Both the position numbers and the translations under genes were made by a program. Under the pieces are notes generated by a model. The model worked only from the letters and a program-made list of their open reading frames with translations, was not told the DNA's origin and did not search any database. Shown one piece after another: positions 4,831 to 5,231 of a stretch of DNA of 5,231 bases. Source of the stretch: Candidatus Nitrosopumilus sp. (GTDB lineage Archaea > Thermoproteota > Nitrososphaeria > Nitrososphaerales > Nitrosopumilaceae); the NCBI GenBank assembly GCA_013002265.1, contig JABDKK010000112.1, positions 1 to 5,231 of the forward strand. Reading direction: 5' to 3'. Each line of letters opens with the position of its first letter. Within the stretch, counting starts at the first letter, position 1.

Positions 4831-5231
4831 TTGCTTAAAAAAATAATTGGACTGGGAATAATTGGAATTGCAATTCTGTTAATTGTAGGAATAACTCTTT
4901 CTTATTATTCAATTAAAGAAAGTCCAAGTGATTCTAAAATGATCATTGAAGCTGATGTAATTATGCCTACAAAAGTTTCAAGACCTGGTTGTGAGGAAAT
5001 TGATAGATGCTATATTCCATCAGTTATTGAAATAGAAAAAGGAAAAAAGGTAACGTGGATTAATGAAGATTCTGCATTTCATAGTGTTACTTCTGGTTTT
5101 TATGACTCGCCTACTGATCTTTTTGATAGCGGATATCTTGATCCTTTTGAATCATACACGCTAGTTTTTGATGAGACTGGTGTTTATGATTATTTTTGTA
5201 CTCTTCATCCTTGGATGAAGGGCCAAGTGAT
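4831..5231 (+). CDS. Membrane-anchored plastocyanin-like blue copper protein, cut by window edge (133 codons visible)
   Basis: A cupredoxin that probably carries electrons outside the membrane. Residues 2-5 are basic (LKKI), followed by a hydrophobic anchor at about 5-24 (IIGLGIIGIAILLIVGITLS), so the copper domain faces outward. Three likely type 1 copper ligands cluster near the end, as in plastocyanins: Cys123, His126 and Met129 in YFCTLHPWMKG, with the fourth, His84, in AFHSV. Cys54 and Cys60 (PGCEEIDRCY) are close together and may form a disulfide. Blue copper proteins of this kind are abundant in ammonia-oxidising archaea, where they replace cytochromes. The exact partner is unknown. 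The start is TTG at 4831; an in-frame TGA lies two codons upstream and the next Met (residue 37) would remove the membrane anchor. All four ligands are inside the window and only the extreme C-terminus is likely missing. Confidence 0.92.
   Translation, partial: MLKKIIGLGIIGIAILLIVGITLSYYSIKESPSDSKMIIEADVIMPTKVSRPGCEEIDRCYIPSVIEIEKGKKVTWINEDSAFHSVTSGFYDSPTDLFDSGYLDPFESYTLVFDETGVYDYFCTLHPWMKGQV

Overview
The window looks like an AT-rich genome segment from an ammonia-oxidising archaeon of the Nitrososphaerota (Nitrosopumilus-like). The sequence supports this in four ways. There is an intronless tRNA-Thr with an archaeal-type U discriminator and no encoded CCA. Nearly every gene has an archaeal TATA-like box about 23-28 nt upstream of its start codon and no ribosome binding site, so transcripts are probably leaderless. 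A membrane-anchored cupredoxin carries a CTLHPWM copper motif. There is also a short winged-helix regulator of a kind common in this lineage. The phylum assignment is an inference from these features and not from a database search.

Left part (1-1260): the first 306 codons of a phosphohexomutase run leftward off the edge. It shares a short AT-rich promoter region with a divergent tRNA-Thr(CGT). After the tRNA comes a stretch with a 25-codon ATG reading frame that looks like the end of a larger, decayed minus-strand gene. Middle (1258-2674): two small two-helix membrane proteins are transcribed away from each other and share an ungapped pattern in the second helix and tail. They are followed by a winged-helix protein (leftward) and a 193-residue uncharacterised protein with a dense Cys/His zinc-type motif (rightward), again divergent from a shared promoter region.

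Right part (2675-5231): a 55-residue CxxC...CxxC zinc protein with a TTG start lies tail to tail with the previous gene. Next come a possible 19-codon micro-ORF and a 583-residue AIPR-family protein, also with a TTG start, whose N-terminus resembles a PD-(D/E)xK nuclease. The AIPR family is linked to abortive infection, so this is the best candidate for a defence gene here. A plastocyanin-like cupredoxin, cut by the right edge, is transcribed divergently from it and again starts with TTG.

The genes do not form one operon. They are mostly single-gene units in divergent or convergent pairs, each with its own promoter. The window contains no insertion sequence, CRISPR array, rRNA or origin that I can recognise. 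The points most worth a second look are the paired small membrane proteins, the run of TTG leaderless starts, the solitary AIPR gene, and the uncharacterised Cys/His-rich protein.
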